A stretch of DNA of 64,000 nt, taken from assembly GCA_963682055.1 (NCBI GenBank), contig OY821741.1, forward strand, positions 23,320,711 through 23,384,710, written 5' to 3'. Below the pieces are notes generated by a model. It ran no database searches and was not told the DNA's origin. It worked only from the letters and a program-made list of their open reading frames with translations. A program made the position numbers and the translations under genes. This DNA is from Primula veris (taxonomy: Eukaryota; Streptophyta; Magnoliopsida; Ericales; Primulaceae). Positions 28,339-40,850 of the stretch are shown here, piece after piece (the first letter of the stretch is position 1; every line of letters starts with the position of its first letter).

Positions 28339-31300
28339 TACGATTAAAGGCCATCACAGCCCAAACCCTTAATAAGACTCTGACATTGAGCAGTTGAATG
28401 AACGAGAAAGCAAGTGAGCATGTTCAAGATTGATGTCGAAAATCTCATTAAGTAGGATTAAAGGCCATCACAGCACAAATACTTAATAAGATTCCTACAT
28501 TGTTCAAAGGGATGAGAAATGAAGTGAGCAAGTTCAAATGCCGAAAGTCTCATTAAATAGGATTAAAGGCCATCACAGCCCAAACCCTTAATAAGACTCT
28601 GACATTGAGCAGTTGAATGAACGAGAAAGCAACTGAGCATGTTCAAGCTCGATGTCGAAAATCTCATTACGTAGGATTAAAGGCCACCTTAGCCCAAATC
28701 CTTAATAAGATTCCTACATTGTTCAGAGGGATGAGAAATAAAGTGAGCAAGTTCAAATGCCGAAAGTCTCATTAAATATGATTAAAGGCCATCACAGCCC
28801 AAACCTTAAATAAGACTCTGACATTGGGCAGTTGAATGAACGAGAAAGCAACTGAGCATGTTCAAGATCGATGTCGAAAATCTCAATAAGTAGGATTAAA
28901 GGCCATCACAGCCTAAATACTTAATAAGATTCCTACATTGATTAAAGGGATGAGAAATGAAGTGAGCAAGTTCAAATGCCGAAAGTCTCATTAAATAGGA
29001 TTAAAGGCCATCACAGCCCAAACCCTTAATAGGACTCTGACATTGAGCAGTTGAATGAACGAGAAAGCAACTGAGCATGTTCAAGCTCGATGTCGAAAAT
29101 CTCATTAAGTAGGATTAAAGGCCACCTTAGCCCAAATCCTTAATAAGATTCCTACATTGTTCAGAGGGATGAGAAATAAAGTGAGCAAGTTCAAATGCCG
29201 AAAGTCTCATTAAATATGATTAAAGGCCATCACAGCCCAAACCTTAAATAAGACTCTGACATTGAGCAGTTGAATGAACGAGAAAGCAACTGAGCATGTT
29301 CAAGATCGATGTCGAAAATCTCATTAAGTAGGATTAAAAGCCATCACAGCCTAAATACTTAATAAGATTCCTACATTGTTCAAAGGGATGAGAAATGAAG
29401 TGAGCAAGTTCAAATGTCGAAAGTCTCATTAAATAGGATTAAAGGCCATCACAGCCCAAACCCTTAATAAGACTCTGACATTGAGCAGTTGAATGAACGA
29501 GAAAGCAACTGAGCATGTTCAAGCTCGATGTCGAAAATCTCATTAAGTAGGATTAAAGGCCACCTTAGCCCAAATCCTTAATAAGATTCCTACATTGTTC
29601 AGAGGGATGAGAAATAAAGTGAGCAAGTTCAAATGCCGAAAGTCTCATTAAATATGATTAATGGCCATCACAGCCCAAACCTTAAATAAGACTCTGACAT
29701 TGAGCAGTTGAATGAACGAGAAAGCAACTGAGCATGTTCAAGATCGATGTCGAAAATCTCATTAAGTAGGATTAAAAGCCATCACAGCCTAAATACTTAA
29801 TAAGATTCCTACATTGATTAAAGGGATGAGAAATGAAGTGAGCAAGTTCAAATGCCGAAAGTCTCATTAAATAGGATTAAAGGCCATCACAGCCCAAACC
29901 CTTAATAAGACTCTGACATTGAGCAGTTGAATGAATGAGAAAGCAACTGAGTATGTTCAAGATTGATGTCGAAAATCTCATTAAGTAGGATTAAAGGCCA
30001 TCACAGCCCAAATATACTTAATAAGATTCCTACATTGATTAAAAGGATGAGAAATGAAGTGAGCAAGTTCAAATGCCGAAAGTCTCATTAAATAGGATTA
30101 AAGGCCATCACAGCCCAAACCCTTAATAAGACTCTGACATTGGGCAGTTGAATGAACGAGAAAGCAACTGAGCATGTTCAAGATTGATGTCGAAAATCTC
30201 ATTAAGTAGGATTAAAGGCCATCACAGCCCAAATACTTAATAAGATTCCTACATTGATTAAAGGGATGAGAAATGAAGTGAGCAAGTTCAAATGCCGAAA
30301 GTCTCATTAAATAGGATTAAAGGCCATCACAGCCCAAACCCTTAATAAGACTCTGACATTGGGCAGTTGAATGAACGAGAAAGCAACTGAGCATGTTCAA
30401 GATCGATGTCGAAAATCTCATTAAGTAGGATTAAAGGCCATCACAGCCCAAATACTTAATAAGATTCCTACATTGTTCAAAGGGATGAGAAATGAAGTGA
30501 GCAAGTTCAAATGCCGAAAGTCTCATTAAATACGATTAAAGGCTATCACAGCCCAAACCCTTAATAAGACTCTGACATTGAGCAGTTGAATGAACGAGAA
30601 AGCAACTGAGCATATTCAAGCACGATGTCGAAAAGCTCATTAAGTAGGATTAAAGGCCATCACAGCCCAAATCCTTAATAAGATTCTTACATTGTTCAAA
30701 GGGATGAGAAATGAAGTGAGCAAGTTCAAATGCCGAAAGTCTCATTAAATACGATTAAAGGCCATCATAGCCCAAACCCTTAATAAGACATTGAGCAGTT
30801 GAATGAACGAGAAAGCAAGTGAGCATGTTCAAGATTGATGTCGAAAATCTCATTAAGTAGGATTAAAGGCCATCACACCCCAAATACTTAATAAGATTCC
30901 TACATTGTTCAAAGGGATGAGAAATGAAGTGAGCAAGTTCAAATGCCGAAAGTCTCATTAAATACGATTAAAGGCCATCACAGCCCAAACCCTTAATAAG
31001 ACTCTGACATTGAGCAGTTGAATGAACGAGAAAGCAAGTGAGCATGTTCAAGATTGATGTCGAAAATCTCATTAAGTAGGATTAAAGGCCATTACAGCCC
31101 AAATACTTAATAAGATTCCTACATTGATTAAAGGGATGAGAGATGAAGTGAGCAAGTTCAAATGCCGAAAGTCTCATTAAATATGATTAAAGGCCATGAC
31201 AGCCCAAACCCTTAATAAGACTCTGACATTGAGCAGTTGAATGAACGAGAAAGCAAGTGAGCATGATCAAGCTCGATGTCGAAAATCTCATTAAGTAGGA

Positions 31301-33152
31301 TTAAAGGCCATCTTAGCCCAAATCCATAATAAGATTCCTACATTGTTCAAAGGGATGAGAAATGAAGTGAGCAAGTTCAAATGCCGAAAGTCTCATTAAA
31401 TACGATTAAAGGCCATCACAGCCCAAACCCTTAATAAGACTCTGACATTGAGCAGTTGAATGAACGAGAAAGCAAGTGAGCATGTTCAAGATTGATGTCG
31501 AAAATCTCATTAAGTAGGATTAAAGGCCTTCACAGCCCAAATACTTAATAAGATTCCTACATTGATTAAAGGGATGAGAGATGAAGTGAGCAAGTTCAAA
31601 TGCCGAAAGTCTCATTAAATAGGATTAAAGGCCATGACAGCCCAAACCCTTAATAAGACTCTGACATTGAGCAGTTGAATGAACGAGAAAGCAAGCGAGC
31701 ATGATCAAGCTCGATGTCGAAAATCTCATTAAGTTGGATTAAAGGCCATCATAGCCCAAATACTTAATAAGATTCCTACATTGTTCAGAGGGATGAGAAA
31801 TGAAGTGAGCAAGTTCAAATGCCGAAAGTCTCATTAAATATGATTAAAGGCCATCACAGCCCAAACCCTTAATAAGACTCTGACATTGAGCAGTTGAATG
31901 AACGAGAAAGCAAGTGAGCATGTTGAAGATTGATGTCGAAAATCTCATTAAGTAGGATTAAAGGCCATCACAGCCCAAATACTTAATAAGATTCCTACAT
32001 TGTTCAAAGGGATGAGAAATGAAGTGAGCAAGTTCAAATGCCGAAAGTCTCATTAAATATGATTAAAGGCCATGACAGCCCAAACCCTTATTAAGACTCT
32101 GACATTGAGCAGTTGAATGAACGAGAAAGCAAGTGAGCATGATCAAGCTCGATGTCGAAAATCTCATTAAGTAGGATTAAAGGCCATCTTAGCCCAAATC
32201 CATAATAAGATTCCTACATTGTTCAGAGGGATGAGAAATGAAGTGAGCAAGTTCAAATGCCGAAAGTCTCATTAAATACGATTAAAGGCCATCACAGCCC
32301 AAACCCTTAATAAGACTCTGACATTGAGCAGTTGAATGAACCAGAAAGCAAGTGAGCATGTTCAAGATTGATGTCGAAAATCTCATTAAGTAGGATTAAA
32401 GGCCATCACAGTCCAAATACTTAATAAGATTCCTACATTGTTCAAAGGGATGAGAAATGAAGTGAGCAAGTTCAAATGCCGAAAGTCTCATTAAATACGA
32501 TTAAAGGTCATCACAGCCCAAACCCTTAATAAGACTCTGACATTGAGCAGTTGAATGAACAAGAAAGCAACTGAGCATGTTCAAGATTGATGTCGAAAAT
32601 CTTATTAAGTAGGATTAAAGGCCATCACAGCCCAAATACTTAATAAGATTCTTAAATTGTTCAAAGGGATGAGAAATGAAGTGAGCAAGTTCAAATGCCG
32701 AAAGTCTCATTAAATACGATTAAAGGCCATCACAGCCCAAACCCTTAATAAGACTCTGACATTGAGCAGTTGAATGAACGAGAAAGCAACTGAGCATGTT
32801 CAAGATCGATGTCGAAAATCTCATTAAGTAGGATTAAAGGCCATCACAGCCCAAATACTTAATAAGATTCCTACATTGTTCAAAGGGATGAGAAATGAAG
32901 TGAGCAAGTTCAAATGCCGAAAGTCTCATTAAATACGATTAAAGGCCATGACAGCCCAAACCCTTAATAAGACTCTGACATTGAGCAGTTGAATTAACGA
33001 GAAAGGAAGTTAGCATGATCAAGCTCGATGTCGAAAATCTCATTAAGTAGGATTAAAGGTCATCACAGCCTAAATACTTAATAAGATTCCTACATTGTTC
33101 AAAGGGATGAGAAATGAAGTGAGCAAGTTCAAATGCCAAAAGTCTCATTAAA
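28339..33152. repeat. 4814-bp higher-order block, copy 1
   Basis: Rare variants here recur 4814 bp downstream: cagcacaaatac at 28471 and 33285, and cccaaatata at 30007 and 34821. 4814 is 22 dimers minus 4 bp. The difference is a +2 insertion in the B monomer at 29997 and a 6-bp deletion in the A monomer at 30761. A dimer near 31850-32070 carrying gttgaagattg is present here and missing from copy 2. Confidence 0.88.
28640..29780. repeat. 438-bp (2-dimer) sub-repeat, three copies
   Basis: The variant ggccaccttagcc occurs at about 28683, 29121 and 29559, exactly 438 bp apart. Each is followed by a gttcagagg/aataaag B monomer and an aaaccttaaataag A monomer. The same trio recurs in the 4814-bp duplicate at about 33497, 33935 and 34373, so the 438-bp amplification came before the larger duplication. 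Confidence 0.82.
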
Positions 33153-36100
33153 TACGATTAAAGGCCATCACAGCCCAAACCCTTAATAAGACTCTGACAT
33201 TGAGCAGTTGAATGAACGAGAAAGCAAGTGAGCATGTTCAAGATTGATGTCGAAAATCTCATTAAGTAGGATTAAAGGCCATCACAGCACAAATACTTAA
33301 TAAGATTCCTACATTGTTCAAAGGGATGAGAAATGAAGTGAGCAAGTTCAAATGCCGAAAGTCTCATTAAATAGGATTAAAGGCCATCACAGCCCAAACC
33401 CTTAATAAGACTCTGACATTGAGCAGTTGAATGAACGAGAAAGCAACTGAGCATGTTCAAGCTCGATGTCGAAAATCTCATTACGTAGGATTAAAGGCCA
33501 CCTTAGCCCAAATCCTTAATAAGATTCCTACATTGTTCAGAGGGATGAGAAATAAAGTGAGCAAGTTCAAATGCCGAAAGTCTCATTAAATATGATTAAA
33601 GGCCATCACAGCCCAAACCTTAAATAAGACTCTGACATTGGGCAGTTGAATGAACGAGAAAGCAACTGAGCATGTTCAAGATCGATGTCGAAAATCTCAA
33701 TAAGTAGGATTAAAGGCCATCACAGCCTAAATACTTAATAAGATTCCTACATTGATTAAAGGGATGAGAAATGAAGTGAGCAAGTTCAAATGCCGAAAGT
33801 CTCATTAAATAGGATTAAAGGCCATCACAGCCCAAACCCTTAATAGGACTCTGACATTGAGCAGTTGAATGAACGAGAAAGCAACTGAGCATGTTCAAGC
33901 TCGATGTCGAAAATCTCATTAAGTAGGATTAAAGGCCACCTTAGCCCAAATCCTTAATAAGATTCCTACATTGTTCAGAGGGATGAGAAATAAAGTGAGC
34001 AAGTTCAAATGCCGAAAGTCTCATTAAATATGATTAAAGGCCATCACAGCCCAAACCTTAAATAAGACTCTGACATTGAGCAGTTGAATGAACGAGAAAG
34101 CAACTGAGCATGTTCAAGATCGATGTCGAAAATCTCATTAAGTAGGATTAAAAGCCATCACAGCCTAAATACTTAATAAGATTCCTACATTGTTCAAAGG
34201 GATGAGAAATGAAGTGAGCAAGTTCAAATGTCGAAAGTCTCATTAAATAGGATTAAAGGCCATCACAGCCCAAACCCTTAATAAGACTCTGACATTGAGC
34301 AGTTGAATGAACGAGAAAGCAACTGAGCATGTTCAAGCTCGATGTCGAAAATCTCATTAAGTAGGATTAAAGGCCACCTTAGCCCAAATCCTTAATAAGA
34401 TTCCTACATTGTTCAGAGGGATGAGACATAAAGTGAGCAAGTTCAAATGCCGAAAGTCTCATTAAATATGATTAATGGCCATCACAGCCCAAACCTTAAA
34501 TAAGACTCTGACATTGAGCAGTTGAATGAACGAGAAAGCAACTGAGCATGTTCAAGATCGATGTCGAAAATCTCATTAAGTAGGATTAAAAGCCATCACA
34601 GCCTAAATACTTAATAAGATTCCTACATTGATTAAAGGGATGAGAAATGAAGTGAGCAAGTTCAAATGCCGAAAGTCTCATTAAATAGGATTAAAGGCCA
34701 TCACAGCCCAAACCCTTAATAAGACTCTGACATTGAGCAGTTGAATGAATGAGAAAGCAACTGAGTATGTTCAAGATTGATGTCGAAAATCTCATTAAGT
34801 AGGATTAAAGGCCATCACAGCCCAAATATACTTAATAAGATTCCTACATTGATTAAAAGGATGAGAAATGAAGTGAGCAAGTTCAAATGCCGAAAGTCTC
34901 ATTAAATAGGATTAAAGGCCATCACAGCCCAAACCCTTAATAAGACTCTGACATTGGGCAGTTGAATGAACGAGAAAGCAACTGAGCATGTTCAAGATTG
35001 ATGTCGAAAATCTCATTAAGTAGGATTAAAGGCCATCACAGCCCAAATACTTAATAAGATTCCTACATTGATTAAAGGGATGAGAAATGAAGTGAGCAAG
35101 TTCAAATGCCGAAAGTCTCATTAAATAGGATTAAAGGCCATCACAGCCCAAACCCTTAATAAGACTCTGACATTGGGCAGTTGAATGAACGAGAAAGCAA
35201 CTGAGCATGTTCAAGATCGATGTCGAAAATCTCATTAAGTAGGATTAAAGGCCATCACAGCCCAAATACTTAATAAGATTCCTACATTGTTCAAAGGGAT
35301 GAGAAATGAAGTGAGCAAGTTCAAATGCCGAAAGTCTCATTAAATACGATTAAAGGCTATCACAGCCCAAACCCTTAATAAGACTCTGACATTGAGCAGT
35401 TGAATGAACGAGAAAGCAACTGAGCATATTCAAGCACGATGTCGAAAAGCTCATTAAGTAGGATTAAAGGCCATCACAGCCCAAATCCTTAATAAGATTC
35501 TTACATTGTTCAAAGGGATGAGAAATGAAGTGAGCAAGTTCAAATGCCGAAAGTCTCATTAAATACGATTAAAGGCCATCATAGCCCAAACCCTTAATAA
35601 GACATTGAGCAGTTGAATGAACGAGAAAGCAAGTGAGCATGTTCAAGATTGATGTCGAAAATCTCATTAAGTAGGATTAAAGGCCATCACACCCCAAATA
35701 CTTAATAAGATTCCTACATTGTTCAAAGGGATGAGAAATGAAGTGAGCAAGTTCAAATGCCGAAAGTCTCATTAAATACGATTAAAGGCCATCACAGCCC
35801 AAACCCTTAATAAGACTCTGACATTGAGCAGTTGAATGAACGAGAAAGCAAGTGAGCATGTTCAAGATTGATGTCGAAAATCTCATTAAGTAGGATTAAA
35901 GGCCATTACAGCCCAAATACTTAATAAGATTCCTACATTGATTAAAGGGATGAGAGATGAAGTGAGCAAGTTCAAATGCCGAAAGTCTCATTAAATATGA
36001 TTAAAGGCCATGACAGCCCAAACCCTTAATAAGACTCTGACATTGAGCAGTTGAATGAACGAGAAAGCAAGTGAGCATGATCAAGCTCGATGTCGAAAAT

Positions 36101-37747
36101 CTCATTAAGTAGGATTAAAGGCCATCTTAGCCCAAATCCATAATAAGATTCCTACATTGTTCAAAGGGATGAGAAATGAAGTGAGCAAGTTCAAATGCCG
36201 AAAGTCTCATTAAATACGATTAAAGGCCATCACAGCCCAAACCCTTAATAAGACTCTGACATTGAGCAGTTGAATGAACGAGAAAGCAAGTGAGCATGTT
36301 CAAGATTGATGTCGAAAATCTCATTAAGTAGGATTAAAGGCCTTCACAGCCCAAATACTTAATAAGATTCCTACATTGATTAAAGGGATGAGAGATGAAG
36401 TGAGCAAGTTCAAATGCCGAAAGTCTCATTAAATAGGATTAAAGGCCATGACAGCCCAAACCCTTAATAAGACTCTGACATTGAGCAGTTGAATGAACGA
36501 GAAAGCAAGCGAGCATGATCAAGCTCGATGTCGAAAATCTCATTAAGTTGGATTAAAGGCCATCATAGCCCAAATACTTAATAAGATTCCTACATTGTTC
36601 AGAGGGATGAGAAATGAAGTGAGCAAGTTCAAATGCCGAAAGTCTCATTAAATATGATTAAAGGCCATGACAGCCCAAACCCTTAATAAGACTCTGACAT
36701 TGAGCAGTTGAATGAACGAGAAAGCAAGTGAGCATGATCAAGCTCGATGTCGAAAATCTCATTAAGTAGGATTAAAGGCCATCTTAGCCCAAATCCATAA
36801 TAAGATTCCTACATTGTTCAGAGGGATGAGAAATGAAGTGAGCAAGTTCAAATGCCGAAAGTCTCATTAAATACGATTAAAGGCCATCACAGCCCAAACC
36901 CTTAATAAGACTCTGACATTGAGCAGTTGAATGAACCAGAAAGCAAGTGAGCATGTTCAAGATTGATGTCGAAAATCTCATTAAGTAGGATTAAAGGCCA
37001 TCACAGTCCAAATACTTAATAAGATTCCTACATTGTTCAAAGGGATGAGAAATGAAGTGAGCAAGTTCAAATGCCGAAAGTCTCATTAAATACGATTAAA
37101 GGTCATCACAGCCCAAACCCTTAATAAGACTCTGACATTGAGCAGTTGAATGAACAAGAAAGCAACTGAGCATGTTCAAGATTGATGTCGAAAATCTTAT
37201 TAAGTAGGATTAAAGGCCATCACAGCCCAAATACTTAATAAGATTCTTAAATTGTTCAAAGGGATGAGAAATGAAGTGAGCAAGTTCAAATGCCGAAAGT
37301 CTCATTAAATACGATTAAAGGCCATCACAGCCCAAACCCTTAATAAGACTCTGACATTGAGCAGTTGAATGAACGAGAAAGCAACTGAGCATGTTCAAGA
37401 TCGATGTCGAAAATCTCATTAAGTAGGATTAAAGGCCATCACAGCCCAAATACTTAATAAGATTCCTACATTGTTCAAAGGGATGAGAAATGAAGTGAGC
37501 AAGTTCAAATGCCGAAAGTCTCATTAAATACGATTAAAGGCCATGACAGCCCAAACCCTTAATAAGACTCTGACATTGAGCAGTTGAATTAACGAGAAAG
37601 GAAGTTAGCATGATCAAGCTCGATGTCGAAAATCTCATTAAGTAGGATTAAAGGTCATCACAGCCTAAATACTTAATAAGATTCCTACATTGTTCAAAGG
37701 GATGAGAAATGAAGTGAGCAAGTTCAAATGCCAAAAGTCTCATTAAA
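33153..37747. repeat. 4814-bp higher-order block, copy 2 (one dimer shorter)
   Basis: This tandem copy of the preceding block is 4595 bp long, exactly 219 bp less. It repeats the private variants of copy 1, including the +2 monomer at 34811, the 6-bp deletion monomer at 35575, gaaccagaaag, gaacaagaaag, cttaaattg and gaattaacgag. The match ends where copy 1 continues with tacgattaaaggcc and copy 2 with taggattaaagacc. Confidence 0.88.
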
Positions 37748-37803
37748 TAGGATTAAAGACCATCACAGCCCAAACCCTTAATAAGACTCTGACATTGAGC
37801 AGT

Positions 37804-39118
37804 TGAATGTACGAGAAAGCAAGTGAGCATGTTCAAGGCTGATGTCGAAAATCTCATTAAGTTGGATTAAAGGCCATCACAGCCCAAATACTTAATAAGA
37901 TTTCTACATTGTTCAAAGGGATGAGAAATGAAGTGAGCAAGTTCAAATGCCGAAAGTCTCATTAAATATGATTAAAGGCCATCACAGCCCAAACCCTTAA
38001 TAAGACTCTGACATTGAGCAGTTGAATGAACGAGAAAGCAACTGAGCATGTTCAAGCACGATGTCGAAAATCTCATTAAGTAGGATTAAAGGCCATCACA
38101 GCCCAAATCCTTAATAAGATTCCTACATTGTTCAAAGGGATGAGAAATGAAGTGAGCAAGTTCAAATGCCGAAAGTCTCATTAAATACGATTAAAGGCCA
38201 TCACAGCCCAAACCCTTAATAAGACTCTGACATTGAGCAGTTGAATGAACGAGAAAGGAAGTTAGCATGATCAAGCTCGATGTCGAAAATCTCATTAAGT
38301 AGGATTAAAGGTCATCACAGCCTAAATACTTAATAAGATTCCTACATTGTTCAAAGGGATGAGAAATGAAGTGAGCAAGTTCAAATGCCGAAAGTCTCAT
38401 TAAATAGGATTAAAGACCATCACAGCCCAAACCCTTAATAAGACTCTGACATTGAGCAGTTGAATGTACGAGAAAGCAAGTGAGCATGTTCAAGATTGAT
38501 GTCGAAAATCTCATTAAGTTGGATTAAAGGCCATCACAGCCCAAATACTTAATAAGATTTCTACATTGTTCAAAGGGATGAGAAATGAAGTGAGCAAGTT
38601 CAAATGCCGAAAGTCTCATTAAATATGATTAAAGGCCATCACAGCCCAAACCCTTAATAAGACTCTGACATTGAGCAGTTGAATGAACGAGAAAGCAACT
38701 GAGCATGTTCAAGCACGATGTCGAAAATCTCATTAAGTAGGATTAAAGGCCATCACAGCCCAAATCCTTAATAAGATTCCTACATTGTTCAAAGGGATGA
38801 GAAATGAAGTGAGCAAGTTCAAATGCCGAAAGTCTCATTAAATACGATTAAAGGCCATCACAGCCCAAACCCTTAATAAGACTCTGACATTGAGCAGTTG
38901 AATGAACGAGAAAGCAACTGAGCATGTTCAAGCACGATGTCGAAAATCTCATTAAGTAGGATTAAAGGCCATCACAGCCCAAATCCTTAATAAGATTCCT
39001 ACATTGTTCAAAGGGATGAGAAATGAAGTGAGCAAGTTCAAATGCCGAAAGTCTCATTAAATACGATTAAAGGCCATCACAGCCCAAACCCTTAATAAGA
39101 CTCTGACATTGAGCAGTT
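37804..39118. repeat. 657-bp (3-dimer) tandem duplication
   Basis: The sequence from tgaatgtacgagaaagcaag at 37804 repeats from 38461. The counterpart region near 49850-50520 has this block once. That accounts for the 657-bp change in offset (12047 to 11390) between the two large duplicates. The first copy has caaggctgatg and the second caagattgatg; the single copy at 49880 has caaggctgatg. Confidence 0.82.
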
Positions 39119-40850
39119 GAATGAACGAGAAAGCAACTGAGCATGTTCAAGATTGATGTCGAAAATCTCATTAAGTAGGATTAAAGGCCATCACAGCCCA
39201 AATACTTAATAAGATTCCTACATTGTTCAAAGGGATGAAAAATGAAGTGAGCAAGTTCAAATGCCGAAAGTCTCATTAAATACGATTAAAGGCCATCACA
39301 GCCCAAACCCTTAATAAGAATCTGACATTGAGCAGTTGAATGAACGAGAAAGCAAGTGAGCATGATCAAGCTCGGTGTCGAAAATCTCATTATGTAGGAT
39401 TAAAGGCCATCTTAGCCCAAATCCTTAATAAGATTCCTACATTGTTCAGAGTGATGAGAAATGAAGTGAGCAAGTTCAAATGCCGAAAGTCTCATTAAAT
39501 ATGATTAAAGGCCATCACAGCCCAAACCCTTAATAAGACTCTGACATTGAGCAGTTGAATGTACGAGAAAGCAAGTGAGCATGTTCAAGATTGATGTCGA
39601 AAATCTCATTAAGTTGGATTAAAGGCCATCACAGCCCAAATACTTAATAAGATTTCTACATTGTTCAAAGGGATGAGAAATGAAGTGAGCAAGTTCAAAT
39701 GCCGAAAGTCTCATTAAATACGATTAAAGGCCATCACAGCCCAAACCCTTAATAAGACTCTGACATTGAGCAGTTGAATGAACGAGAAAGCAAGTGAGCA
39801 TGATCAAGCTCGATGTCGAAAATCTCATTATGTAGGATTAAAGGTCATCACAGCCTAAATACTTAATAAGATTCCTACATTGTTCAAAGGGATGAGAAAT
39901 GAAGTGAGCAAGTTCAAATGCCGAAAGTCTCATTAAATAGGATTAAAGACCATCACAGCCCAAACCCTTAATAAGACTCTGACATTGAGCAGTTGAATGA
40001 ACGAGAAAGGAAGTTAGCATGATCAAGCTCGATGTCGAAAATCTCATTAAGTAGGATTAAAGGTCATCACAGCCTAAATACTTAATAAGATTCCTACATT
40101 GTTCAAAGGGATGAGAAATGAAGTGAGCAAGTTCAAATGCCGAAAGTCTCATTAAATAGGATTAAAGACCATCACAGCCCAAACCCTTAATAAGACTCTG
40201 ACATTGAGCAGTTGAATGTACGAGAAAGCAAGTGAGCATGTTCAAGATTGATGTCGAAAATCTCATTAAGTTGGATTAAAGGCCATCACAGCCCAAATAC
40301 TTAATAAGATTTCTACATTGTTCAAAGGGATGAGAAATGAAGTGAGCAAGTTCAAATGCCGAAAGTCTCATTAAATATGATTAAAGGCCATCACAGCCCA
40401 AACCCTTAATAAGACTCTGACATTGAGCAGTTGAATGAACGAGAAAGCAACTGAGCATGTTCAAGCACGATGTCGAAAATCTCATTAAGTAGGATTAAAG
40501 GCCATCACAGCCCAAATCCTTAATAAGATTCCTACATTGTTCAAAGGGATGAGAAATGAAGTGAGCAAGTTCAAATGCCGAAAGTCTCATTAAATACGAT
40601 TAAAGGCCATCACAGCCCAAACCCTTAATAAGACTCTGACATTGAGCAGTTGAATGAACGAGAAAGCAACTGAGCATGTTCAAGATTGATGTCGAAAATC
40701 TCATTAAGTAGGATTAAAGGCCATCACAGCCCAAATACTTAATAAGATTCCTACATTGTTCAAAGGGATGAGAAATGAAGTGAGCAAGTTCAAATGCCGA
40801 AAGTCTCATTAAATATGATTAAAGGCCATCACAGCCCAAACCCTTAATAA

